From: Labrenzia sp. R4_2
GTDB lineage: Bacteria; Pseudomonadota; Alphaproteobacteria; Rhizobiales; Stappiaceae
Assembly: GCF_017743865.1 (NCBI RefSeq)
Contig: NZ_JAGHRJ010000003.1
Coordinates: forward strand, 186,001 to 250,000
Length of the DNA: 64,000 nucleotides
Direction: 5' to 3'
Shown here: positions 10,785-19,859 of the stretch, one piece after another
How positions within the stretch are numbered: position 1 is the first letter of the stretch
How the letters are laid out: each line of letters opens with the position of its first letter
The notes under the pieces: generated by a model
Database searches by the model: none
Seen by the model: the letters and a program-made list of their open reading frames with translations, nothing else
Told to the model about the DNA's origin: nothing
Translations under genes and position numbers: made by a program

Positions 10785-11627
10785 ATGAGAAAAGTTCAAA
10801 TTCTGGATCACGTGATCCTGCTCTTGGGTGTTTTTTTCATGGTAACGCCTGTTGCCTTGGCGTTCATGACCAGCACGCACGACGCGATCACCATTTACAA
10901 GGAAGGCATACAGTTCCTTCCGGGTGACAAGTTCCTGGAGAACTACGAGACGGTTCTGTTCCGTGCCGGCGGGTTTACCAAGGAAGTCGACGGGTTTGTC
11001 ATGCTGATGAACTCGATGATCCTTGGGTTCGGCTTTGCCATCGGCAAGATCATCATTTCGATGATCGCGGCCTATGCGATCGTCTACTTCCGGTTTCCAA
11101 TGGCAACCTTCTGCTTCTGGATCATTTTCGCGACGCTGCTGCTTCCTCTGGAAGTGCGTATCCTGCCGTCTTACGAAATCGTTCAGTCGCTGGGGCTGGT
11201 GAACACCTACACCGGCCTGATCGTTCCGTTGATCGCATCTGCGACAGGCACCTTCTTCTTCCGTCAGTTCTTCATGTCCGTCCCCGACGAGCTTTTGGAG
11301 GCGGCCCGGATCGATGGCGCAGGTCCCTGGAAGTTCTTCAAGGATATCCTTGTGCCGCTGTCACAAACAATGATCGCGGCCATCTTCATCATCATGTTCG
11401 TATATGGCTGGAACCAGTATCTCTGGCCGACCTTGATCACCACAGAGGAATCCCTGTTCACGCTGGTTCGCGGCATCAAACAGATCATGCAGGTCTGGGT
11501 TGGCGCACAGATCCCGGCGCTGAATGAGGCTATGGCGCTTGCAATCCTGGCCATCGTGCCGCCCGTTCTCATCGTGGTGATCTTCCAGAGCTGGTTCGTC
11601 AAAGGGCTCGTCGAGAGCGATAAGTGA
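10785..11627 (+). CDS. ugpE: sn-glycerol-3-phosphate ABC transporter permease UgpE
   Basis: 280 residues, MalG-type permease with about six membrane helices. The EAA motif is EAARIDGAGPWKFFKDILVPLSQ. The N-terminal helix HVILLLGVFFMVTPVALAFMTSTH is followed by a periplasmic loop typical of UgpE. It pairs with UgpA in the inner membrane. The start has GAGGGGCGAGAG just upstream. Eight bases separate it from ugpC. Confidence 0.9.
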   Translation: MRKVQILDHVILLLGVFFMVTPVALAFMTSTHDAITIYKEGIQFLPGDKFLENYETVLFRAGGFTKEVDGFVMLMNSMILGFGFAIGKIIISMIAAYAIVYFRFPMATFCFWIIFATLLLPLEVRILPSYEIVQSLGLVNTYTGLIVPLIASATGTFFFRQFFMSVPDELLEAARIDGAGPWKFFKDILVPLSQTMIAAIFIIMFVYGWNQYLWPTLITTEESLFTLVRGIKQIMQVWVGAQIPALNEAMALAILAIVPPVLIVVIFQSWFVKGLVESDK

Positions 11628-11635
11628 GGTTTTGA

Positions 11636-12712
11636 ATGTCAACGATTACTCTCGACACTGTCCGCAAGGTCTATGCGGGCAATGTGGAAGCGGTTAAGGG
11701 CGTTTCCATCGACATCGCCGATGGCGAGTTCATCGTGCTTGTCGGTCCGTCCGGCTGCGGCAAGTCCACTTTGTTGCGTATGGTTGCCGGTCTTGAGGAC
11801 ATCACCACCGGTGAAATCAAGATTGGCGATCGGCTGGTCAACAATGTTGATCCCGCCGACCGCGACATTGCCATGGTGTTCCAGAACTACGCGCTCTATC
11901 CGCACATGTCGGTCTACAACAACCTTGCCTACGGCCTGAAGAACCGGGGCATGGACAAGGCGGAAATCGACCGCCGGGTAAAGGAAGCCGCACGGATCCT
12001 TGAGATCGGCGACTATTTGGATCGCAAGCCGCGGGCTCTGTCCGGCGGCCAGCGTCAGCGCGTGGCGATGGGCCGGGCGATCGTCCGCGAACCTGCCGCC
12101 TTCCTGTTTGACGAGCCGCTTTCCAATCTGGACGCAAAGTTGCGTGTCCAGATGCGTGTTGAAATCAAGCGCCTGCAGCGGTCGCTCGGCACCACCAGCG
12201 TCTATGTGACCCACGACCAGCTCGAAGCCATGACGTTGGCGGATCGGCTGGTGGTTTTGAACGGCGGCAATATCGAACAGATCGGCGCTCCGATCGACGT
12301 TTATGACAAGCCTGCGTCCACATTTGTGGCGAGCTTCATTGGTTCACCTGCGATGAACCTTTTGGAGGTTGCAGCAAACGGATCAGGTTTGGCCTTGAAA
12401 ACGGGTTCCGGTCTTTCGGGCGCGAATACCAAAGGCAAGAACGGCTACAAAATCGGTATCCGTCCGGAGCATCTCACCGTTGTGGAAGGTCCGCATTCCG
12501 GTGACGGCATCGGACTTGAAGTCAAGGTGAACGTGTTGGAGCCGGTTGGCGCCGAAAGCTATGTCTATGCGAGCTTCGAAGATGGCGGACCGGAAATCGT
12601 GATCCGCGTCTCCAGCCATGCTCGTCATGAACCGGGCGAGACCATGTATCTCGCGGCGGCTCCAGAGGATGTTCATTTCTTTGACGCTGAGACCGGCAAA
12701 CGGATCGACTAA
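11636..12712 (+). CDS. ugpC: sn-glycerol-3-phosphate ABC transporter ATP-binding protein UgpC
   Basis: 358 residues, MalK-type ATPase. Walker [10 protein letters not shown], signature [14 protein letters not shown] and Walker [13 protein letters not shown] with the downstream VTHDQLEA switch are all intact. The C-terminal TOBE-like regulatory region ([14 protein letters not shown]) is present. It energises glycerol-3-phosphate import at the cytoplasmic face. Last gene of the operon, ended by a strong terminator; no glycerophosphodiesterase gene (ugpQ) follows. Confidence 0.92.
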   Translation: MSTITLDTVRKVYAGNVEAVKGVSIDIADGEFIVLVGPSGCGKSTLLRMVAGLEDITTGEIKIGDRLVNNVDPADRDIAMVFQNYALYPHMSVYNNLAYGLKNRGMDKAEIDRRVKEAARILEIGDYLDRKPRALSGGQRQRVAMGRAIVREPAAFLFDEPLSNLDAKLRVQMRVEIKRLQRSLGTTSVYVTHDQLEAMTLADRLVVLNGGNIEQIGAPIDVYDKPASTFVASFIGSPAMNLLEVAANGSGLALKTGSGLSGANTKGKNGYKIGIRPEHLTVVEGPHSGDGIGLEVKVNVLEPVGAESYVYASFEDGGPEIVIRVSSHARHEPGETMYLAAAPEDVHFFDAETGKRID

Positions 12713-12764
12713 ATCGAACCACTTTTGAGGCGGGCGGCAATACGAGGGTCGGCCTGCCTCGAGT

Positions 12765-12796
12765 AAACCACCCCGAGCAATCGGGGTGGTTTTTTT
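12765..12796 (+). terminator. rho-independent terminator of the ugp operon
   Basis: Perfect stem AAACCACCCCGA (12765-12776) with TCGGGGTGGTTT (12781-12792), GCAA tetraloop, T-run to 12796. Confidence 0.92.
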
Positions 12797-12854
12797 ACAT
12801 TCTGCTGCTCTCGGAGTTCCGGCAGCATAGCGCGACAAAGAAGTGTCAGGTTTT

Positions 12855-13616
12855 CTACCCGTCCGGATTTGATGAACTGATTGGTGCGGACTCGGAGGTC
12901 AACGGCGCCTGGCGCAGGTAGGTGTTGACGGCGTCAATAAGCCGAAGGGATTGCGATCCTTTGCAGGCAATACCGATCGGGACGCTCTTCAAAGGGTTCT
13001 TTGCGTCGTAGTTCGGCACCGGTATGTCGTTGACCCTAAAGTAGACAAGTGTTTCAGGTATCCACCCCAAAAACACATCAAGTCTGCCAAGTGTCAGCAT
13101 GTTGACCGCTGCGCGGGGTGTGTCGACCCGCCGAATATCAGTCAGGTTGGTTTCGACCCTGGTCCCAAGCGGCATTCCCTGAATAGCCCCGACATCAAGA
13201 GTTTTGAGATTGTCGATTGCGAGATCTGGAGCGTCAGGTCTGAGTGAAAAGGCGTGAAGCTCCACTTTGTCCCACACATCCGAAAGTGTTGCGCCGGGGC
13301 AATGGCTGATTTCGGGGTCTTGATTGCAAGGACTGACGCAGCAGTCTTCACATTTGGTGAACTGAAGGATCGCGCGGGCCGGCGGCATGAAGCGGAAGTT
13401 GACTTCCAGGTTTTGCTGCCGGGCGGCGGACAAAACAATCTGATCATACCGGCCACGCGCATCCGGTTGGTGGTGTCCGTCCAGCTCGGTTGTGAAGATT
13501 GTAATGGGGTCGGCTTGCGCTATTCCGGTCACCGAAACAGAGGTGATCAAAACTGACAAAGCCAAGAATGCGGCCTTCAGGATTGAGACTGGCAAAAATT
13601 CAAAAGTGGCCGACAT
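12855..13616 (-). CDS. periplasmic solute-binding-like protein (SBP type 3 fold)
   Basis: 253 residues from ATG 13616. A hydrophobic signal segment (ILKAAFLALSVLITSVSV) ends at GIAQA, with DPITIFTTELDGHHQPDARGRYDQIV following. The general layout (ITIFTTE..., later AAVNMLTLGRLDVFLGW) resembles polar amino acid binding proteins or the transporter-like sensor proteins found as orphans. Four cysteines cluster in KCEDCCVSPCNQD and may form disulfides or bind metal. An in-frame extension to 13709 lacks sense. No permease or ATPase is adjacent, so it is an orphan and its ligand is unknown. Confidence 0.6.
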   Translation of the reverse strand: MSATFEFLPVSILKAAFLALSVLITSVSVTGIAQADPITIFTTELDGHHQPDARGRYDQIVLSAARQQNLEVNFRFMPPARAILQFTKCEDCCVSPCNQDPEISHCPGATLSDVWDKVELHAFSLRPDAPDLAIDNLKTLDVGAIQGMPLGTRVETNLTDIRRVDTPRAAVNMLTLGRLDVFLGWIPETLVYFRVNDIPVPNYDAKNPLKSVPIGIACKGSQSLRLIDAVNTYLRQAPLTSESAPISSSNPDG

Positions 13617-13920
13617 GGTTCTGTGCTTGGCGAAAGATAAACGCCATCTCGATTGTTGAAGCTGTTCACCTGGTTCAGTTTGCGCAACTGCTGCTTTGTT
13701 ACCCAACATAAATGAGCCAGACCGGAATTGTTATTGTGTAAATGGATGATGGTAAGGATAACAGCGCGTGCGGGCTGAAAGCTTTGAGCGATAACATCTG
13801 GCGGCAGATGAACCAGAAAAGTGCACTCCTGACGGTACTTGTCAGGAGCCCTGGAGTGTCGGCTGGAACAACCACAGGCAATCATGCGATGTAGGCTCTT
13901 CAGAAGAACAGGAGCTGCAC
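13617..13920. other. divergent intergenic region
   Basis: About 300 bases between two divergent genes. Apart from AGGAG six bases before the TTG start of the next gene (supporting that start), I see no RNA or repeat. Confidence 0.5.
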
Positions 13921-15051
13921 TTGGAACCCTTCAAAAACAAAATCTCACCGGAGTTTGTTCAGTGTCTGGCCAGCCATCTTGACCGGACGATCGACGGGTT
14001 TCAAAAAACGGCCTTTGAAAGGGAAATTCTGGTCCAACTGCAGCAACTTGAACTGAAGCAAAGAGCCCGGCTCATTGCGGATGTCACCACGAAGCATTTG
14101 CCTGACGCGCTCGAGGGCCGGTTTTCAGTTTTGCGCTCCATACTTCATTCCGATCCGGAAGGCGCAATTGATCGGGACAGTGATGAGAACGGTATCTGCG
14201 GTTGGGGGATGATGCCGCTCGGTATGATTGTTTCTGACTCCGGCTTGGACGATTTTGAAGCTTCATTCGATCTCATGAAGGAAATGACCAAGCGGGCGAC
14301 TGCCGAATTCGATGTCCGGCCCTTTTTGGCAAAAGACCAGGAAGGAGCGCTCTCCATCATGACACCTTGGACAGAGGATCCCAACGTGCATGTCCGGCGT
14401 CTGGTCTCTGAGGGCACACGTCCGCGATTGCCCTGGGGCATGCGGCTAAATCAGTTGATTGAGGATCCAACACCGACCTTGCCGTTGCTGGAGGCCTTGA
14501 AAGACGACCCGGAAGAGTATGTGCGCCGGTCTGTCGCTAACCATCTGAACGATATCGCAAAGGATCATCCGGCATTGGTGAGCGACATCGCGGCTAACTG
14601 GCTCAAAGATGCAACGCCGCAGCGGGAGAAGTTAGTTCGGCATGCCTGCCGGTCTTTGATCAAAAGCGGCTATGAACCGGCCTTGCGCGCTTTTGGTCTC
14701 AACGCGCCAGAAATTCATCTCGCAGATTTGAGCATTGAAACTGAGAAGGTCCGCTTCGGCAGTTCATTGTCCTTTGCCGCTGCGTTGAAATCGACAGCAA
14801 TGAGGTCTCAGGATCTGATCATTGATTACGTGCTGCACTTTCGAAAGGCCAACGGCAAACTTGCGCCGAAAGTATTCAAATGGACGAAAGCCACATTGGA
14901 ACCCGGCACAGTTCACCGGCTTTCCCGTTTTCATCCGATCCGGCCGATCACGACACGGACCTACTACGGCGGCACACAGGCCGTGAGCTTGCGTATCAAC
15001 GGTCAGGATTTTGGGTATCAAGAGTTCGATCTTCAAATGCCGGACGGCTGA
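13921..15051 (+). CDS. AlkC-like DNA alkylation repair glycosylase with C-terminal Ig-like domain
   Basis: 376 residues. The start is TTG 13921, chosen because AGGAG sits six bases upstream. The N-terminal two thirds are helical HEAT-like repeats of the DNA alkylation repair superfamily (LQQLELKQRARLIADV..., EDPNVHVRRLVSEGTRPRLPWG, EEYVRRSVANHLNDIAKDHP). The last roughly 100 residues, from VRFGSSLSFAAALKS to FDLQMPDG, look like an all-beta Ig-like domain, as in AlkC proteins that clamp DNA. AlkC enzymes excise 3-methyladenine and related N3-alkylated bases. The family call rests on motif resemblance. Confidence 0.75.
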   Translation: MEPFKNKISPEFVQCLASHLDRTIDGFQKTAFEREILVQLQQLELKQRARLIADVTTKHLPDALEGRFSVLRSILHSDPEGAIDRDSDENGICGWGMMPLGMIVSDSGLDDFEASFDLMKEMTKRATAEFDVRPFLAKDQEGALSIMTPWTEDPNVHVRRLVSEGTRPRLPWGMRLNQLIEDPTPTLPLLEALKDDPEEYVRRSVANHLNDIAKDHPALVSDIAANWLKDATPQREKLVRHACRSLIKSGYEPALRAFGLNAPEIHLADLSIETEKVRFGSSLSFAAALKSTAMRSQDLIIDYVLHFRKANGKLAPKVFKWTKATLEPGTVHRLSRFHPIRPITTRTYYGGTQAVSLRINGQDFGYQEFDLQMPDG

Positions 15052-15068
15052 TGGTTCCAATCAGCTCT

Positions 15069-15701
15069 CTAGAACCAGTTCAGTTTTGGTTCCGGTGAAA
15101 CACCAGCCGCTGGATTACTGAGATCGAGATCGACATCCCCTGCAATACCGCCCACAGTACCGTCGTCTGAGTACTGCCAGATGGCATAGGTTTTCCAAGG
15201 GGAGGGAATCTCGGGCGCACTCGCCGTTGTGTAGTTTGCGACCCACAACGGATTATCGGAGAAGTCGGGACTGCCCAACCCCTGCCAAAACGCCGGGGAG
15301 ACATAGATCATCGGGTTACATTTGAGTTGCGTCTTCAGGCTTTGGAGAAGCTCTTTTAAAGCATAGATGTATGTGGAAGCAGAGACACCTTCCATATCCT
15401 CACAGTCTATTGCCGGCGGCAAATCGGCGGTTGGATCATAGCCCGCGGATCTCAACTGCTGGATCAAAAGGTCTGCCTGTTTCAAGAAACAGTCTGTTGG
15501 AAGGAAGTAGTGGTAAGCGCCGCACTTTACGCTGTTGTTCTTGCACCCGGCCCAATTCGACAAGAACATCGGATCCGGTGAACTCTCTCCTTCACTGGCC
15601 TTGATCATGGCAAACTCAGTTCCGTCCGCAGCAACCCCTGCCCAGTTGATCGTCCCCTGGTAGTGAGAAACGTCGATGCCCCGTCCACCTGTCGTGCCCA
15701 T
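15069..15701 (-). CDS. glycoside hydrolase family 25 lysozyme-like protein
   Basis: 210 residues. RGIDVSHYQGTINWAGVAADGTEFAMIKASEG is the GH25 N-terminal pattern. Active-site acids are GIDVSHYQG and the later AIDCED (D-x-E). WQYSDDGTVGGIAGDVDLD is the typical C-terminal strand. GH25 enzymes hydrolyse the muramyl-glucosaminyl bond of peptidoglycan. No signal peptide is visible, so export would need another route (phage-like holin or lysis), or it acts inside. It lies convergent to the alkC-like gene and downstream of the MFS gene. Confidence 0.85.
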   Translation of the reverse strand: MGTTGGRGIDVSHYQGTINWAGVAADGTEFAMIKASEGESSPDPMFLSNWAGCKNNSVKCGAYHYFLPTDCFLKQADLLIQQLRSAGYDPTADLPPAIDCEDMEGVSASTYIYALKELLQSLKTQLKCNPMIYVSPAFWQGLGSPDFSDNPLWVANYTTASAPEIPSPWKTYAIWQYSDDGTVGGIAGDVDLDLSNPAAGVSPEPKLNWF

Positions 15702-15767
15702 GCGTTACACTCCGTATGATGCGTACGAAATGAGAGACGCGGCATAGGCGGTGTTGTGAGGAAAGGC

Positions 15768-16953
<1,186 letters not shown>

Positions 16954-16970
<17 letters not shown>

Positions 16971-17313
16971 GATCTTTCTGGAGTCTTTTGGAGAGCTTGC
17001 GCGCTACGATTTCGTGAGCTGCCGAAATATACGCTTTCAGATCATCGTCCGAAATACTGCTGTCGTCTTCCCGTTGAACCCATTTCGCCCGCGCAAGATA
17101 CGGGGCGGGAATGACGCCGTCCTGTTGGATCAACAGGGAATAGGAAATGTCCGAACACTTGAAGCTGAATTTCTCGTGGGTGCCTTCGCCCCAGCCGGAG
17201 CAAATGGCGAATATCTTGCCACCAACTTTCCAAACGGACGCATTGCCCCATTGGATTACGTTCGTGGTTGCGGGAAGTGTTTTGCAGTAAGCGTCGAATT
17301 CGTTCCGGTTCAT
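16954..17313 (-). CDS. MmcQ/YjbR family protein
   Basis: 119 residues, matching the family's small alpha/beta CyaY-like fold. Conserved features include MNRNEFDAYCKTLPATTNVIQWGN, the central FSFKCSDISYSLLIQQ and PAPYLARAKWVQ. Family members are annotated as DNA-binding by fold, but the biological role is unknown. First gene of a probable two-gene unit with the MFS transporter. Confidence 0.85.
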
Positions 17314-17601
17314 GAGAACTGACTATCACTAAGAGGAAAAACAAATGCGGAGGAAGTGATAGCCCAAGGAGGAAAGGCGAAAAAGGGAAATCAGAACAAG
17401 GGTTCGTGTTGTTGATATGATGTCGGGCGGCGAAGGCCAGAGCCGGCCTTGGAAAAGAGCGAGCCGCTCCCCACATATTTGGGAGGCGGTTCTTGCAATA
17501 ACGGTCACTCACCGCCCTGACCTATTAGCCAATTGACGTTGCAGCCAGCTTGTGTACGGCCATTGGAAAACAAAGCAAAAACAGCCGAATTCGGCAGTGT
17601 C
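17314..17601. other. non-coding region between the MmcQ/YjbR gene and the hsp20 promoter
   Basis: About 290 bases separating divergent units. Beyond a GC-rich imperfect hairpin near 17435-17450 I see no gene or RNA. Confidence 0.45.
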
Positions 17602-17630
17602 CTTGAATCAATTTTAACATATCTCCATAT
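17602..17630 (+). promoter_or_regulatory. RpoH (sigma-32) heat-shock promoter of hsp20
   Basis: CTTGAAT (17602-17608), 14-base spacer, CTCCATAT (17623-17630). This closely fits the sigma-32 consensus CTTGAAA-N(11-16)-CCCCATNT and lies about 90 bases before the hsp20 start codon. Transcription would begin near 17637. Confidence 0.75.
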
Positions 17631-17640
17631 TTAATGATGA

Positions 17641-17717
17641 AGGGAGCAAGACGCTCCTGTCCGGGTGCCTTACGAAAAGGGTCCGGATGCAAGGTCGCTT
17701 CGACAAGGACTTTGAGG
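17641..17717 (+). promoter_or_regulatory. ROSE-like RNA thermometer in the hsp20 leader
   Basis: Three successive hairpins fill the leader. Hairpin one is GGAGC (17643-17647) with GCTCC (17653-17657). Hairpin two is TCCGG (17660-17664) with CCGGA (17683-17687), extended internally by CCTT/AAGG. Hairpin three is AAGGTCGCTT (17691-17700) with AAGGACTTT (17705-17713), carrying a single bulged G (17697). The third arm contains UCGCU, a match to the ROSE U(U/C)GCU motif, and buries the AAGGA ribosome site. In ROSE elements heat melts this helix and frees translation. Derived by hand folding. Confidence 0.72.
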
Positions 17718-18146
17718 ATGTCGCGCATGTCAGCGTTTTCCAGCCCGTTTATGCTCGGGTTTGATGATATCGAGCGTGTGCTTGATCGTGTGTCTAAGGC
17801 CGCAAATGACGGCTATCCGCCCTACAACATTGAACGGTTGCCGAAAACCGACAGTCAGGGCGATGTAATTAGAATTACGTTGGCTGTGGCCGGGTTTACC
17901 CGTGATCAGCTTGATGTCTCGGTGGAAGAAAGCCAGCTCGTTATCCGTGGCCGGCAGATTGACGATAAGACCCGTCAATATCTCCATCGCGGTATCGCGG
18001 CCCGTCAGTTTCAACGGGCATTTGTTCTCGCCGAGGGGATCGAAATTCTCGGTGCGGACTTGAAAGATGGCTTGCTGTCCATCGACTTGGCACGACCGGA
18101 GCCGGAACGTGTCATAAGAAAAATAGAAATCTCCAGCGGTGAATGA
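17718..18146 (+). CDS. Hsp20 family small heat shock protein
   Basis: 142 residues from ATG 17718, which has AAGGA eight bases upstream. A second ATG at 17727 is possible. The N-terminus MSRMSAFSSPFMLGFDDIERVLDR leads into an alpha-crystallin domain with YPPYNIERL..., the ITLAVAGFTRDQLDVSVEE strand block and the closing DGLLSIDL motif. It is an ATP-independent holdase that binds unfolding proteins in the cytoplasm. It is controlled at two levels, by an RpoH promoter and a ROSE-like leader. The DUF1150 gene follows 33 bases downstream, a standard alphaproteobacterial pair. Confidence 0.93.
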   Translation: MSRMSAFSSPFMLGFDDIERVLDRVSKAANDGYPPYNIERLPKTDSQGDVIRITLAVAGFTRDQLDVSVEESQLVIRGRQIDDKTRQYLHRGIAARQFQRAFVLAEGIEILGADLKDGLLSIDLARPEPERVIRKIEISSGE

Positions 18147-18179
18147 CCCTCGCTGCATAACCAAAATGGAGAAACACTG

Positions 18180-18464
18180 ATGCACAACACGAATTCACCC
18201 TTCTGGGCTGACGACAACGACATCGCCGAAGTCATGACTGTCGACGAGCTGAGCGAACTTGGTACGGGCGATGTGGCTTACATCAAGCCGGTGAAAGCCG
18301 GTGACTTGAAAGAAATGTTCCCGGACGTTCCTCCGCTAGAGGATGATTTGACGCTCTATGCGCTCCTCAACGCAGATGGAACGCCGATCCTCTTGGCGGA
18401 CAGCCGCGCTGCGGCACTTGCCAACGCCTTTGAGCAGGAACTCGAAATGGTCTCGTTGAACTGA
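18180..18464 (+). CDS. DUF1150 family protein
   Basis: 94 residues, acidic. DVAYIKPV followed by LYALLNADGTPILLADSRAAALANAFEQ is the family core. Function unknown. Its constant position behind hsp20 genes in this class suggests heat-shock co-expression. GGAG lies eight bases before the ATG. It ends before a strong terminator. Confidence 0.88.
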   Translation: MHNTNSPFWADDNDIAEVMTVDELSELGTGDVAYIKPVKAGDLKEMFPDVPPLEDDLTLYALLNADGTPILLADSRAAALANAFEQELEMVSLN

Positions 18465-18490
18465 GGCCTGTTGGACGTCACGTCCTGATC

Positions 18491-18526
18491 AAGAAAAACC
18501 CGGGAGCTTGCTTCCGGGTTTTTCTT
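18491..18526. terminator. bidirectional terminator between DUF1150 and the OpgC-like gene
   Basis: AAGAAAAACCCGGGAG (18491-18506) is complementary to CTTCCGGGTTTTTCTT (18511-18526) with a CTTG loop. There is a T-run at the distal end in both directions. Confidence 0.9.
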
Positions 18527-18527
18527 G

Positions 18528-19814
18528 TCAGTTAAGCACCTTGTCCGCATCCTTCGCCGGATGAGATCCGTCACCGGCTACAGGAGGCTTATTGGGTTGG
18601 CGCGTGAACTCCGGCTGGAGTGTCGCCTTTCCCGGAGGCTTGCGCCAGGGCTCGCTCTTGTACCAGGACACGACATAGGCAACGGCGATGAGGGCCGCAA
18701 ATCCTAGGAGATTGGAAAGGATCTGGGGGATCCATTCGCCCCGGCCCCAGACCATATCGCGCAGGATCGCAGCGGCTTGCGCTACTACGAGGCTTGCCAT
18801 GAAGACCGCAAGAGACTGCTGGCCGACCTTCTGTACAACCCGCACAAATCCGCCCCAAAGCTTGCCGTGGCCCAAAAGGTATTTGCCATGTTCGCCGGCC
18901 GCCGCCCAGGCAAGATAGGCAAGTGCCAGGAAATGGATATACCGCAGCACGCCGAACTCAGTCTTGATCCAGAGCGGCTTGATGAATTCACGGACTTCCC
19001 GCGCCCACACCCAGTTAAGGTGCGCTTCGCCATAGACGCGGAAATACGCGAAGGGCACCGTTGCCAGTACGATTACTGTGCAGAGGATCAGCAGCTTTGC
19101 ATTCACTGGAGGGGCCGGTATCCAGCCGCGCATGAACGCAAATCCAGTAAAGAACAGAAGTTGCCAGGCGAATGGGTTGAAAAACCATTCCCGATCAGAC
19201 CAGGGTTCCGCCGGCAGGCTCAAGAGGTCGAACTGCGATGCCAGCCAAAGACTGATCGACACTGCAAATGCGGCCTTCACCGAAATCCGCGATGCCAGCA
19301 TGATCACCGGGATGAGCGCCAGGATCACGATATACATGGGCAGGATATCGAAGTAGTTCGGCACCCACGTCAGTGTCATGATGCCGGGCAATGCGACGGC
19401 TGTGTTGTTAAACAGATGCCACAGGTTCAAGGAAACAACATAGTCCTGGGTGAGGTCGCAGCAGCTCTGTAAATAGCCGCTTTCGTGCACCATCACCAAG
19501 CCAACCGCAATTACCAGCAGCTGACCGATATGCGCCCAATAGACTTGCCACATCCTGTGCAGAATGCGGGCAGCGCCGATCCCCAAGCCGTGCAGATCGA
19601 AGATCTTGCCGAACGCGAGAGCGGATGCCATCCCGGAGCAGAATACAAACATTTCTGTCGCATCGGAAAAGCCGAATCTCGCCGGAATCCAAAGCGTCCA
19701 CCAATTCCAGGGAACGTGGGCAATATAGATGATGAACATCCCGATCCCGCGGAAAAAGTCGAGCCGCGGGTCCCGGGGGCGTTTGGTATGAGGCTGGGAA
19801 GTCACGTTTGTCAC
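18528..19814 (-). CDS. OpgC-family acyltransferase-like membrane protein
   Basis: 428 residues with about ten membrane helices. RDPRLDFFRGIGMFIIYIAHVPWNWWTLWIPARFGFSDATEMFVFCSGMA is the OpgC_C N-terminal signature. The family transfers succinyl or similar groups to osmoregulated periplasmic glucans or other glycans at the inner membrane. No glucan synthesis genes are adjacent, so the acceptor is open. The start is GTG 19814; GTG 19805 in the same frame is an alternative. The Pro-rich tail after the last helix is probably cytoplasmic. Confidence 0.85.
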   Translation of the reverse strand: MTNVTSQPHTKRPRDPRLDFFRGIGMFIIYIAHVPWNWWTLWIPARFGFSDATEMFVFCSGMASALAFGKIFDLHGLGIGAARILHRMWQVYWAHIGQLLVIAVGLVMVHESGYLQSCCDLTQDYVVSLNLWHLFNNTAVALPGIMTLTWVPNYFDILPMYIVILALIPVIMLASRISVKAAFAVSISLWLASQFDLLSLPAEPWSDREWFFNPFAWQLLFFTGFAFMRGWIPAPPVNAKLLILCTVIVLATVPFAYFRVYGEAHLNWVWAREVREFIKPLWIKTEFGVLRYIHFLALAYLAWAAAGEHGKYLLGHGKLWGGFVRVVQKVGQQSLAVFMASLVVAQAAAILRDMVWGRGEWIPQILSNLLGFAALIAVAYVVSWYKSEPWRKPPGKATLQPEFTRQPNKPPVAGDGSHPAKDADKVLN

Positions 19815-19859
19815 ATGGCAAGTGTAAATGAAAACGTCCGCCGGATCACCGGCGAACCG

